From positions 626-20,861 of the forward strand of contig DENJ01000023.1 of the NCBI GenBank assembly GCA_002359635.1: a stretch of 20,236 bases of DNA, written 5' to 3'. A model generated the notes under the pieces. The model searched no databases and was not told the origin of the DNA. It worked only from the letters and a program-made list of their open reading frames with translations. The DNA is from Burkholderiales bacterium UBA2647 (GTDB taxonomy: Bacteria; Pseudomonadota; Gammaproteobacteria; Burkholderiales; Burkholderiaceae_E). Of this stretch, positions 1-7,861 are shown one piece after another; within the stretch, counting starts at the first letter, position 1; each line of letters opens with the position of its first letter. The position numbers and the translations under genes were made by a program.

Positions 1-585
1 GGCGTTGTGACGTTTTTGTCGCAACGGCGCGATCTGGTCGAGGAGGCCTATGCGGGCGACATTATTGGCATCATCACCCACGGAGGATTGCAACTCGGTG
101 ATACCGTCTCTGAGGGGGAAGCTTTGCAATACACAGGACTTCCCTTTTTCGCACCTGAAATGTTTAGAACGGTTGAAATTGCCGACCCCATGCGCAGCAA
201 GCAACTACAAAAGGGCCTCAAAGAACTCGGCGAAGAAGGAGCGATTCAGGTTTTTAGACCCCTGGCCGGGCAGCTGATGCTGCTGGGGGCGGTAGGGCAA
301 CTGCAATTCGAGGTTGCTGCCCATCGCCTGCAAAGCGAGTATGGCGTTGCGGTGCGATTGGGTGGCTCTAACTACACCGGTGCGCGTTGGGTGGCCTGCG
401 AGGATGAAAGTGAACTGCAGCGTTTTGTGAATGCAAACGCCACTCGGGTCGCCCTGGACGCTGCCGACACGCATACCTATTTGATGACAACACGCTATGA
501 CCTGCAGTTTCTTCAAGAACGATGGCCGAAAATTCAGTTCCATCCGCTTCGTGAACACGCAGGGCTGGTACTTGAAGCGGCCTAA
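1..585 (+). CDS. prfC: Peptide chain release factor 3 (RF3), C-terminal part, cut by the window start
   Basis: The reading frame is open from base 1 and ends at TAA 583-585, so 194 C-terminal residues are visible of a family whose E. coli member has about 529. RF3 is a cytosolic translational GTPase that recycles RF1/RF2 from the ribosome after peptide release. The GTPase domain lies upstream of the window. What remains matches domains II-III: VEEAYAGDIIGI, then GDTVSEGEALQYTGLPFFAPEMFR, then the stretch with EEGAIQVFRPL and LLGAVGQLQFEVAAHRL, and a tail with QERWPKIQFHPLREH. These segments are diagnostic for RF3 against EF-G. The protein ends a few residues after REH, as in E. coli, so the 3' end looks intact. 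The next gene is convergent and only 14 bases away, and I see no clear hairpin terminator between them. Confidence 0.96.
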   Translation, partial: GVVTFLSQRRDLVEEAYAGDIIGIITHGGLQLGDTVSEGEALQYTGLPFFAPEMFRTVEIADPMRSKQLQKGLKELGEEGAIQVFRPLAGQLMLLGAVGQLQFEVAAHRLQSEYGVAVRLGGSNYTGARWVACEDESELQRFVNANATRVALDAADTHTYLMTTRYDLQFLQERWPKIQFHPLREHAGLVLEAA

Positions 586-599
586 GCAGCACTAACCCG

Positions 600-1451
600 C
601 TAATCAATCGATTTAAGCTGGTCCTCACGCTTGAGGTGGGGCAGCCACTGGTGCGGCAATCGTTGGCGCAACTGCTGCAGACTGATAGGTGCAGCAGCTT
701 TTGTATCGTTACGATTTTCTGACCAGTAAGCCCATGCACGTTCCTGAATCGGATCATAGACAAGCTTAAAGACTGCGTCAGGTACCCATACGGATGACGG
801 TCCGATGCGGCTGACTGCTGGAACGTCCTGGCCCGTTGCAGGCTTCATGCCTGCCTGCACCGAGACCTGACGATAAACGGGCCCTGTGATCACATAAACC
901 GCATGCCCAACGCGACGCACATACCTGCGTGTTGACTTCTCATAGTCAGCCCAAACGCCACGGTTCAATTCAGGCGCTTGGGGCACCATATTGGCAAGCG
1001 AAAAACTTTGTGCCATGGCTGTATCGCTTGCCATGTCGCCGGCTGGCGCCATATGACCCCGGTCCCATCCCGACCCATGATAATCCTCAAGACTCGCCCG
1101 CTCAGCAGCAGGCAATCGTGCTTCCGGATAAAAGCGACCTGATCGCGGCAGCTGCTGCGCTTTGGCGAGTTCCTCAGGATCGAGCCGCTGCGCAACCCAG
1201 ACAGGCGTTTTGCTCTGGCCGGAGTGCAACACCGCAAAGGCCTCAAAGCATAGCTCGCGCAAACGCCCTGGCATCAGCGAAAGATCGATCCGAGGCGGCT
1301 CTCCACCGGCAAAATGCGCTCGACAGGCAGAGAACTTGGGCTGATGCAGCGACTGGGCCCACAGGCAATGCGCCGTGGCAGCGCTCAAGAGCACGGCAAA
1401 CAACTTCGGCACGATCGGGTCTTTACACGGCGTCCGGCGACACATCCTCAT
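600..1451 (-). CDS. Probable exported DNA/RNA non-specific endonuclease (DRGH beta-beta-alpha-metal family)
   Basis: With the start chosen here the product is 283 residues. The catalytic signature DRGHMAPAGD is at about residues 130-139, with His133 as the expected general base. Asn154 in SLANMVPQ and the NRGVWADYE segment (Asn163, Glu171) fit the metal-binding helix of Serratia-type/EndA-type nucleases, and YVITGPVY follows as usual. The N-terminus has a basic segment and a hydrophobic stretch, LFAVLLSAATAHCLWA, read as a Sec signal peptide. The mature enzyme should therefore degrade nucleic acid in the periplasm or outside. The frame stays open up to 1571, but ATG 1451 is preferred: GGGG lies nine bases upstream, and a good promoter (TTGCCT-17-TTTAAT) would place the transcription start near 1463, inside the longer version. 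ATG 1445 and 1466 are alternatives. The gene diverges from parE. No immunity protein gene is adjacent. Confidence 0.85.
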   Translation of the reverse strand: MRMCRRTPCKDPIVPKLFAVLLSAATAHCLWAQSLHQPKFSACRAHFAGGEPPRIDLSLMPGRLRELCFEAFAVLHSGQSKTPVWVAQRLDPEELAKAQQLPRSGRFYPEARLPAAERASLEDYHGSGWDRGHMAPAGDMASDTAMAQSFSLANMVPQAPELNRGVWADYEKSTRRYVRRVGHAVYVITGPVYRQVSVQAGMKPATGQDVPAVSRIGPSSVWVPDAVFKLVYDPIQERAWAYWSENRNDTKAAAPISLQQLRQRLPHQWLPHLKREDQLKSID

Positions 1452-1469
1452 TACAATAAGCCCCATCGC

Positions 1470-1498
1470 ATTAAACAAGCCGGGAAGTCGAAAGGCAA
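1470..1498 (-). promoter_or_regulatory. Predicted sigma-70 promoter of the nuclease gene
   Basis: On the minus strand a TTGCCT -35 box (1498-1493) is followed by a 17-base spacer and a TTTAAT -10 box (1475-1470). That is 4/6 and 5/6 matches to the consensus at ideal spacing. Transcription would begin near 1463, leaving a leader of about 12 bases before ATG 1451. The -35 box lies inside one copy of a 15-bp direct repeat, which suggests control by a factor binding the repeat. This is pattern matching only. Confidence 0.45.
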
Positions 1499-1526
1499 AA
1501 GGTGCCTGGGCGTCGAAAGGCAAAAG
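1487..1526. repeat. 15-bp perfect direct repeat in the nuclease/parE divergent region
   Basis: GTCGAAAGGCAAAAG occurs at 1487-1501 and again, identical, at 1512-1526, a period of 25 bases. The second copy runs into the palindrome AAAAGCTTTT (1522-1531), which sits in a longer near-palindrome GCAAAAGCTTTTTGC. One copy covers the predicted -35 box of the nuclease gene. Such paired sites are typical of an operator, but a chance duplication cannot be excluded. The parE promoter is not obvious; an AT-rich stretch TTTCTAAATAACAT (about 1535-1548) is the best candidate region. Confidence 0.6.
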
Positions 1527-1589
1527 CTTTTTGCTTTCTAAATAACATGTCAGTAAAGCCTCACTCCGCAATTGAATCCGAGTAAATCA

Positions 1590-3566
1590 ATGGCAACGCG
1601 TTCCAAAGAATATGGCGAATCCTCGATCAAAGTACTGAGGGGGCTCGAACCAGTTCGACAGCGGCCCGGTATGTACACCCGTACCGATCATCCGCTGCAT
1701 ATGATTCAAGAGGTCATCGACAACGCAGCTGATGAAGCACTTGCCGGATTCTGTAACAGTATCGAGGTTAGCTTACATCAAGACGGTTCAGTATCAGTCC
1801 AGGATAACGGCCGCGGGATTCCGGTCGGCATTCACCCCGAAGAAGGTGTACCAACCGTTGAGATTGTCTTCACCCGACTTCATGCCGGCGGTAAATTTGA
1901 TAAAAAGGCCGGTGGGGCTTACAGTTTTTCAGGTGGCTTGCATGGCGTGGGAGTCTCTGTTACCAACGCTTTATCGAAACGCCTCGAGGTTCAAGTCTGG
2001 CGCGACGGTGCCGAGCATCGCATGGTCTTTGCGCAGGGCGAAGTACTCGAAGCACTGAAACAAACAGCTCAAGTACCCAAGCAGAAAAAGGGAACTTGCG
2101 TTCGGGTTTGGCCGGAAGCAAAGTATTTCGATACGCTTCAATTGCCCTATCAAGAGCTATTACAGTTATTACGTTCTAAGGCGGTCCTATTACCCGGCAT
2201 CAAGGTCAGCCTTCACGAAGAAAAGCACAGCAAGACCCAGCAATGGCAGTACGCCGAAGGTTTAAAGTCCTATCTCGATGAGGCGATTCAGCAAGCGGGC
2301 GGCCAGGCATGGCTTTTCCCCCCCTTTGAAGGCGCACAGTGGATTGAGGCGGGACATGAAAGCTTTGCGGAAGGCGAAGGGGTTGAGTGGGTCATTGGAT
2401 TCAGTGAAGAGGGCGCTTGCGTACGCGAATCCTATGTCAATTTAATACCCACAAGCGCGGGTGGAACCCATGAATCGGGCCTTCGCGAAGGCATGTTCCA
2501 GGCCGTTAAGTCCTTTGTTGAACTGCATGCACTGCTACCCAAAGGCCTGCGTTTATTGCCCGAAGACGTCTTTTCGCGAGCCAGTTTCGTCTTATCTGCC
2601 AAAGTGCTCGATCCGCAGTTCCAAGGTCAGGTCAAGGAACGCCTCAACTCGCGGGATGCGCTGAGGCTTTCGGCGTCCCTCATTAAACCTGCCATGGACT
2701 TATGGCTCAACGAGCATGTCGAATGGGGAAAGCGTCTTGCTGATATGGTGATCAGACAGGCGCAGGTCCGTCAGCGTGCGCTACAAAAAGTAGAGAAAAA
2801 GAAAACCTCAGGTATCGCGGTCCTGCCTGGAAAGCTTACCGATTGCGAATCCAATGATGTATCGCGTACCGAACTCTTTCTCGTGGAAGGTGACTCTGCC
2901 GGAGGTTCAGCCAAGATGGGACGGGATAAGTCCTTTCAGGCCATTCTTCCGCTGCGCGGCAAAGTCTTGAACACCTGGGAAACCGATAAAGATCGCTTGT
3001 TTGCGAATCAAGAAGTGCACGACGTTGCGGTGGCGGTTGGTATCGATCCTCACACGATGAATGATTCGCTTGATTGGAACGGTCTGCGTTATGGAAAGAT
3101 TTGCATTCTCGCCGACGCGGACGTTGATGGTTCACATATCCAAGTTCTCTTGCTCACACTTTTTTACAAACATTTTCCGCAATTGATCCAACGCGGTCAT
3201 ATTTTTGTAGCGAGGCCGCCGCTTTATCGCGTTGATATTGCAGCGTCAGGCAAGCGTCAAGCAAGAAAGCGGTACTGCCTCGACGATGCCGAATTGCGAA
3301 GTCTTGAGGACAAGTTGCGTAAAGAAGGCGTCAAGGAAAGTGCTTGGTCGATTTCGCGCTTTAAAGGGCTTGGGGAGATGAATGCTGAGCAGCTTTGGGA
3401 GACCACGCTCAACCCTGATACCCGTCGGCTTTCGCCGGTGGTACTCGGTGACGCAGGCGACGACCCGGTAAAGCAATGTTTTCATCTGCTCATGGGCAAG
3501 GGCGAATCTGCGGCACGACGGCAGTGGCTCGAGCGCCGCGGTCACGAAGTTGAGGTCGATATTTAA
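1590..3566 (+). CDS. parE: DNA topoisomerase IV subunit B (ParE)
   Basis: This 658-residue protein is the ATPase subunit of the type IIA topoisomerase that decatenates daughter chromosomes. The GHKL ATPase fold is visible: EVIDNAADEA (the expected catalytic Glu is residue 41), VQDNGRGIPVGIHPEEGVPTVEI, and the glycine-rich lid FSGGLHGVGVSVTNALS. The transducer domain follows. The Toprim domain has LVEGDSAGGSAK (Glu433, Asp435) and the acidic metal site ILADADVDGSHI, and near the C-terminus comes SRFKGLGEMNAEQLWETTLNPDTR. The length is near E. coli ParE (about 630) and lacks the long C-terminal insertion of proteobacterial GyrB, which together with the parC neighbour favours ParE over GyrB. ATG 1590 gives the family-typical MATRSKEYGESSIKVL start; a TTG at 1572 would add six residues. 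The ribosome binding site is weak. parC starts two bases after the stop codon, so the two are surely co-transcribed. Confidence 0.96.
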   Translation: MATRSKEYGESSIKVLRGLEPVRQRPGMYTRTDHPLHMIQEVIDNAADEALAGFCNSIEVSLHQDGSVSVQDNGRGIPVGIHPEEGVPTVEIVFTRLHAGGKFDKKAGGAYSFSGGLHGVGVSVTNALSKRLEVQVWRDGAEHRMVFAQGEVLEALKQTAQVPKQKKGTCVRVWPEAKYFDTLQLPYQELLQLLRSKAVLLPGIKVSLHEEKHSKTQQWQYAEGLKSYLDEAIQQAGGQAWLFPPFEGAQWIEAGHESFAEGEGVEWVIGFSEEGACVRESYVNLIPTSAGGTHESGLREGMFQAVKSFVELHALLPKGLRLLPEDVFSRASFVLSAKVLDPQFQGQVKERLNSRDALRLSASLIKPAMDLWLNEHVEWGKRLADMVIRQAQVRQRALQKVEKKKTSGIAVLPGKLTDCESNDVSRTELFLVEGDSAGGSAKMGRDKSFQAILPLRGKVLNTWETDKDRLFANQEVHDVAVAVGIDPHTMNDSLDWNGLRYGKICILADADVDGSHIQVLLLTLFYKHFPQLIQRGHIFVARPPLYRVDIAASGKRQARKRYCLDDAELRSLEDKLRKEGVKESAWSISRFKGLGEMNAEQLWETTLNPDTRRLSPVVLGDAGDDPVKQCFHLLMGKGESAARRQWLERRGHEVEVDI

Positions 3567-3567
3567 G

Positions 3568-5922
3568 ATGGGTCAGGACTTGTTTTCAGAACAAAACAGC
3601 AAGAATCGTTCCGACGATGATAGCGTTCGGATTGCGGAGTTTGCCGAGCAGGCCTACCTTGACTATGCGATCTCGGTGGTGAAAGGCCGTGCCTTGCCTC
3701 AGGGTGCTGATGGTCAAAAGCCGGTTCAACGGCGGATCCTTTACGCCATGAATCAGCTTGGACTGAGTGTTGAGGCAAAGCCTGTGAAGTCAGCGCGAGT
3801 CGTGGGCGAAGTGCTCGGGCGCTACCATCCTCACGGGGATAGCGCCGCTTATGACGCTTTGGTCAGGATGGCTCAGTCTTTTAGCCTACGTTATCCGCTT
3901 ATCGATGGTCAAGGCAATTTCGGGTCGCGTGATGGTGATGGTGCGGCGGCGATGCGCTACACCGAGGCAAGACTTACAAGCTATGCCAAACTGCTGCTTG
4001 ATGAAGTCGATATGGGTACGGTCGATTTCATCGATAACTATGATGGCTCCACCCGTGAGCCTGCGATGTTGCCGGCCCGTTTACCCATGGTGCTCCTTAA
4101 TGGCGCATCGGGGATCGCGGTGGGCATGGCCACTGAGATACCTTCGCACAACCTCAAGGAAGTTGCAGCCGCAGCAGCCTTGTTGATTCGGAAACCCAAG
4201 AGCACGATTGAGGATTTGCTCTCGGTTTTACCCGGACCGGATTTGCCGGGTGGTGCGCAAATTATCTCTTCACCAAGCGATATGCTCGAAGCTTATCGAA
4301 CCGGGCGCGGCAGTCTGCGGATGCGTGCGCGTTATGAAGTCGAAGAACTTGCCCGAGGCCAATGGCAGCTTGTGATCCATGAGTTGCCACAAGGCGTGTC
4401 AACGCAACAAGTTCTAGAACAAATTGAGGAGATGACGAATCCTAAACCAAGGTTTGGTAAGAAGTCAGTCTCCAATGAGCAGCTTCAACTCAAGCAGGCC
4501 ATGCTCGCGGTCCTTGATGCGGTACGTGATGAATCCGGCAGAGATGCTCCGGTTCGCTTGGTAATTGAGCCACGAAGTTCACGCATTGAGCTCAATGAGC
4601 TCGTGAATTTACTCTTGGTCAATACATCTTTAGAGACCAATTTAAGCCTCAATATGGTGATGGTTGGCTTAGATGGCCGACCGGTCCAAAAGTCATTACT
4701 TGATTGTTTAAGCGAGTGGTGTACCTACCGGCTCGAAACCGTCCGTCGCAGAAGCGCTTATCGACTCGACAAGGTACTTGATCGCATCCATGTGCTCGAA
4801 GGTCGGCAGCTTGTTTTATTGAATATCGACCAGGTGATTCGGATCATCCGGGAGTCTGATGATCCTAAGGCGGCGCTAATCGAGGCCTTTAAGCTGAGCG
4901 AGCGGCAGGCCGATGACATTTTGGAAATCAGGCTTCGGCAGCTGGCAAAGCTTGAAGCGATTCGTATTGAGCAGGAGTTAAGGTCGCTTCGCGATGAGTC
5001 AAGACAGCTCGAGTCCCTGATTAAGGACGAGCAGCAATTGCGCAAACAAGTGGTTAAAGAAATTGAAGCGGATGCGCGACAGTATGGGGATGCACGAAGA
5101 ACGCTGCTTGAAAGCAGCGATAAGGCAAGTGTTGCGTTACGGATTGCCGATGAGCCGGTCACGGTGATTGTTTCTGAAAAGGGTTGGGTAAGGGTTCGCC
5201 AGGGACATGGTCACGAGCCCGGACAGTTTTCCTTTAAGGCCGGCGATGGTTTGGATGCACTTTATCCGGTGATGACAACCGATCAGCTTTTTGTGATCAG
5301 TACAAGCGGTCGCGTTTATGCCTTAGCGGTGAATCAACTGCCCTCTGCGCGGGGCGACGGCTCGCCAATCACCACGCTGATTGAATTAGAGGCCGGTAGC
5401 CGGGTTGCCTTTGTGTTTGCTGCTCAGGTCGGCGATCGGGTCATCTTCGCCAGCCGATTAGGGCAGGGATTCCAGTGCCTTGCGGCCGACTTGATGACCC
5501 GACAGCGCGCGGGGAAGCAGTTTATGCATCTCGATGCTAACGATATGCTGATCAGACCGGTGGTCGACATTAAATCAGCCGAACAAAGATTGCTCTGCCT
5601 TTCAGAGCAAGGCAGGGCACTTTGTTTTTCTTTAGAAGAACTTCGCCAACTGAAACAGGGTGGCAGAGGCGTGAGCCTTATGGATTGCGATGCCGACGAC
5701 CCGCTTGTTGCCATCGCTGCCCATACGCCGTCTTCCGTTGTGATTGAGGGGACTGCCCGTGGGTCAAAGGCGATTCGTCGTGAGTTCAGTGTGCGCGAGC
5801 TGACTGCTTATGATGCAAACCGAGGCCGGAAGGGAAAGCTTCTTGAGCCTCGGATCAAAGGCGGTTTAATCGTTTCAATAGGTAGCACGTCCACCGGACA
5901 AGTCAAAGACAGCGCCCGTTGA
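3568..5922 (+). CDS. parC: DNA topoisomerase IV subunit A (ParC)
   Basis: This 784-residue protein is the DNA-cleaving subunit that pairs with ParE. The active-site tyrosine is Tyr131 in AAMRYTEARL, and the winged-helix region has GRYHPHGDSAAYDALVRMAQ. The quinolone-resistance positions matching E. coli Ser80 and Glu84 are Ser92 and Asp96, both unaltered-type residues. GASGIAVGMATEIPSHNL follows in the tower-proximal region. A coiled-coil stretch lies around residues 460-510, rich in Glu, Gln and Arg (for example RLRQLAKLEAIRIEQELRSL). After it comes the beta-pinwheel DNA-binding domain. ATG 3568 follows the parE TAA with one base between, and a GAGG about 12 bases upstream could serve as Shine-Dalgarno. 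A TTG at 3550 would add six residues inside parE. The last 48 bases, including the stop, are antisense to the end of the convergent SDR gene. Confidence 0.96.
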   Translation: MGQDLFSEQNSKNRSDDDSVRIAEFAEQAYLDYAISVVKGRALPQGADGQKPVQRRILYAMNQLGLSVEAKPVKSARVVGEVLGRYHPHGDSAAYDALVRMAQSFSLRYPLIDGQGNFGSRDGDGAAAMRYTEARLTSYAKLLLDEVDMGTVDFIDNYDGSTREPAMLPARLPMVLLNGASGIAVGMATEIPSHNLKEVAAAAALLIRKPKSTIEDLLSVLPGPDLPGGAQIISSPSDMLEAYRTGRGSLRMRARYEVEELARGQWQLVIHELPQGVSTQQVLEQIEEMTNPKPRFGKKSVSNEQLQLKQAMLAVLDAVRDESGRDAPVRLVIEPRSSRIELNELVNLLLVNTSLETNLSLNMVMVGLDGRPVQKSLLDCLSEWCTYRLETVRRRSAYRLDKVLDRIHVLEGRQLVLLNIDQVIRIIRESDDPKAALIEAFKLSERQADDILEIRLRQLAKLEAIRIEQELRSLRDESRQLESLIKDEQQLRKQVVKEIEADARQYGDARRTLLESSDKASVALRIADEPVTVIVSEKGWVRVRQGHGHEPGQFSFKAGDGLDALYPVMTTDQLFVISTSGRVYALAVNQLPSARGDGSPITTLIELEAGSRVAFVFAAQVGDRVIFASRLGQGFQCLAADLMTRQRAGKQFMHLDANDMLIRPVVDIKSAEQRLLCLSEQGRALCFSLEELRQLKQGGRGVSLMDCDADDPLVAIAAHTPSSVVIEGTARGSKAIRREFSVRELTAYDANRGRKGKLLEPRIKGGLIVSIGSTSTGQVKDSAR

Positions 5923-6645
5923 AAATGATGCGTCGTCGGTGCAAAGCCAACAAACCATGGCTGCAATCTCCTCCACCAAACCAAAGCGATTCATCGGGAT
6001 TTTTGACAGCATAAACTGAATATGCGTTTCGCTCATCTGCGAAAACATGGGTGTTTTAACAGCGGCCGGGGTGACACAGTTGACGGTTACACCTGAGCTG
6101 GCAAGCTCTTTGCCCAATGATTTCGTGAGCCCGATCACTGCGGCTTTACTGGCACTGTATGCTGATGCGTTCGGGTTGCCCTCTTTGCCCGCAATCGAGG
6201 CAATATTCACGATCCGTCCTTTGGCACGAGACTTCATGTGTTGTGCAGCGACCTGATTGCACAAGAACACGCCATGCAGGTTCACATCAAACACATGCTT
6301 CCAATCGTCATAGCGATAATCAATGACGGTATGGTTTGGCCCGGTGATTCCGGCGCTGCAAATCATGCCATCCAGGCCCGAACCATGGACAGCTGACTGG
6401 CTGGCAATCCATTGCAGGCTGGCTTGCATGGCAGATTGCACGGATTGAGGATCTGTGACATCCATCTTGATGGCATAACGATGTGGCTCGTGAAGCGCAG
6501 AGAGCTTCTCGACAAGTGACTGATTTGTATCCCAAACAATGACGCTCGCGCCGGACGCGATAAGCCGGTTGACAATTGCTTCACCGATCCCGGATGCGCC
6601 GCCGGTCACAGCGATGTAACGGCCCTTAAGATCAAGTTGATTCAT
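5875..6645 (-). CDS. SDR-family NAD(P)-dependent dehydrogenase (classical short-chain dehydrogenase)
   Basis: This 256-residue protein has a complete classical SDR layout. TGGASGIG (14-21) is the nucleotide-binding glycine motif, and Asp39 at the end of beta-2 suggests NAD rather than NADP. Asp62 contacts the adenine ring. CSAG (96-99) replaces the usual NNAG. The catalytic set is Asn122, Ser150, Tyr163 and Lys167 (YSASK). The C-terminus DLSGGRATY is typical of betaproteobacterial 3-oxoacyl-reductase-like SDRs. It should oxidise or reduce a secondary alcohol/ketone in the cytoplasm; the substrate cannot be read from sequence. A good ribosome binding site, AAGGA, lies eight bases before ATG 6645. 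The gene diverges from an MBL-lipoprotein/crotonase pair, so acyl-chain breakdown is possible but only inferred. Its 3' end overlaps parC by 48 bases on opposite strands. Confidence 0.92.
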   Translation of the reverse strand: MNQLDLKGRYIAVTGGASGIGEAIVNRLIASGASVIVWDTNQSLVEKLSALHEPHRYAIKMDVTDPQSVQSAMQASLQWIASQSAVHGSGLDGMICSAGITGPNHTVIDYRYDDWKHVFDVNLHGVFLCNQVAAQHMKSRAKGRIVNIASIAGKEGNPNASAYSASKAAVIGLTKSLGKELASSGVTVNCVTPAAVKTPMFSQMSETHIQFMLSKIPMNRFGLVEEIAAMVCWLCTDDASFSTGAVFDLSGGRATY

Positions 6646-6661
6646 GCAAAGTGTCCTTAAG

Positions 6662-6691
6662 TTGTGATTGATAAATGGAAGCCCGTATGAT
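6662..6691 (+). promoter_or_regulatory. Possible sigma-70 promoter for the MBL-lipoprotein operon
   Basis: TTGTGA (6662-6667), an 18-base spacer and TATGAT (6686-6691) give 4/6 and 5/6 consensus matches. Transcription would start near 6698, leaving a leader of about 17 bases to ATG 6715 and almost none to TTG 6700. This is one reason the later start was chosen. The SDR gene reads the other way from the same 54-base gap; I could not find an equally good box pair for it. Confidence 0.35.
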
Positions 6692-6714
6692 CGCTCCTCT
6701 TGCCCGACAAAGCC

Positions 6715-7857
6715 ATGAGATGCATACCTTTTTTCTTAAAGCAAAGCGCCCTGCTTATGCTTTGTTTGCTATTGATCGCTTGCGATGCCGATCAAACCTC
6801 GGGTTTGAGCGGTGAGGCGCGCGCGGCGGCGCAGCGCCCAAGTCATCATCGCGACGACGGATTTAGCAATAGCGATGGGAGCAGGGTCAATAAGCCCTTG
6901 AGCGAATTGCTTCGCTGGTGGTGGTCCCGTCAAGCTATTGATCTGGACGCTCTCGTTGCCCCGGATCGCATCAAGGCAGCCTGGGCTCAAATGCCTCAGG
7001 CCTGGCAAGCCGAAATCACAAACGGTTCCACTGAAACGGCTGGCTTGCACCGTCATGAGGTCCAATGGCTCGGCCACGCGACGATTGTCCTACGAATTGG
7101 CGAAACGCGGATACTGACTGATCCTCATTTTTCTGAGCGAGCTTCACCGTTGAGCTGGATTGGTCCCAAGCGCCTGCATCCTGTACCGCTCACGATTGCT
7201 GAGCTTGGCAGAATCGACTACGTGCTTATTTCGCATAATCATTACGATCATCTGGATTTACCCAGTTTGCGGCAAATCGCTCAACAACATGGTGGTCCGC
7301 CAGTGATGCTTGTGCCTTTAGGGGTCGATGTCTGGTTGAAAGAAGCAGGCTTTGAGCGTGTGCTGGGCTTTGATTGGTGGGAACAGAACAGGCTGGGCGA
7401 CTTCGCTTTTCATTTTGTGCCGGCTCATCACTGGAGCGGCCGAGGCCTATGGGACCGAAATAAAACGCTTTGGGGCGGTTGGGTGGTCGATCATCCAAGT
7501 TTTCGCTTCTTTTTCGCTGGCGACACCGGCTGGTCGGATGACGTCCACGACATTGCAAAACGCTTTGCCCCCTTTGATCTGGCAGCTATACCGGTTGGCG
7601 CCTACGAACCGCGCTGGTTCATGGCCAATCAGCACATTAATCCACACGAGGCGGTTCGCATGCACCAAGCGCTGGGTAAGCCGCTCTCTTTGGGTATTCA
7701 CTGGGGCACATTTCAGCTCACCGATGAGGCCTATGAAGATCCCATCAAGGACTTGATTGCTGCCATGAAGCACGAAGCGATTGCGTTGGATCGGTTTCGC
7801 CTGTTTGTCCCGGGTCAGACATTAAGGCTCGTCCCCCGCCATCAGAAAGGAAATTGA
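6715..7857 (+). CDS. MBL-fold metallohydrolase lipoprotein (NAPE-PLD/UlaG-like)
   Basis: This 380-residue protein combines a lipoprotein signal with a metallo-beta-lactamase fold. The N-terminus has Lys9, a leucine-rich core and a lipobox LIAC with the lipidated Cys at residue 23. Asp24 right after it would, by the E. coli +2 rule, keep the protein in the inner membrane. Residues of about 30-110 are low-conservation linker. The hydrolase domain begins at VQWLGHATIVLRI, followed by TDPHFSERASP. The metal site is HNHYDH (174-179), with further ligands likely at His238 or His239, Asp270 (FAGDTGW) and His329 (GIHWGTF). GPKRLHP and the HINPHEAV region resemble N-acyl-phosphatidylethanolamine phospholipase D-like enzymes, but the true substrate is unknown. 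A TTG at 6700 would add five residues; neither start has a clear ribosome binding site. The crotonase gene follows after four bases, so they form an operon. Confidence 0.87.
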   Translation: MRCIPFFLKQSALLMLCLLLIACDADQTSGLSGEARAAAQRPSHHRDDGFSNSDGSRVNKPLSELLRWWWSRQAIDLDALVAPDRIKAAWAQMPQAWQAEITNGSTETAGLHRHEVQWLGHATIVLRIGETRILTDPHFSERASPLSWIGPKRLHPVPLTIAELGRIDYVLISHNHYDHLDLPSLRQIAQQHGGPPVMLVPLGVDVWLKEAGFERVLGFDWWEQNRLGDFAFHFVPAHHWSGRGLWDRNKTLWGGWVVDHPSFRFFFAGDTGWSDDVHDIAKRFAPFDLAAIPVGAYEPRWFMANQHINPHEAVRMHQALGKPLSLGIHWGTFQLTDEAYEDPIKDLIAAMKHEAIALDRFRLFVPGQTLRLVPRHQKGN

Positions 7858-7861
7858 GGCC

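Noticed and set aside
600..1451. Toxin-immunity or defence system built on the secreted nuclease
   Set aside because: No immunity gene, secretion adaptor or repeat-domain toxin is adjacent; a simple exported nuclease explains it.
1452..1571. Longer N-terminus of the nuclease, up to 40 residues more
   Set aside because: It would cover the 15-bp repeat and the predicted promoter, and would bury the signal peptide far from the N-terminus.
4758..5162. 134-residue open frame antisense to parC, very serine-rich
   Set aside because: Its composition mirrors the parC coiled-coil codons on the opposite strand; no start signal or family motif.
7226..7773. Long antisense frames within the MBL gene
   Set aside because: They are shadows of a conserved domain with no motif of their own.
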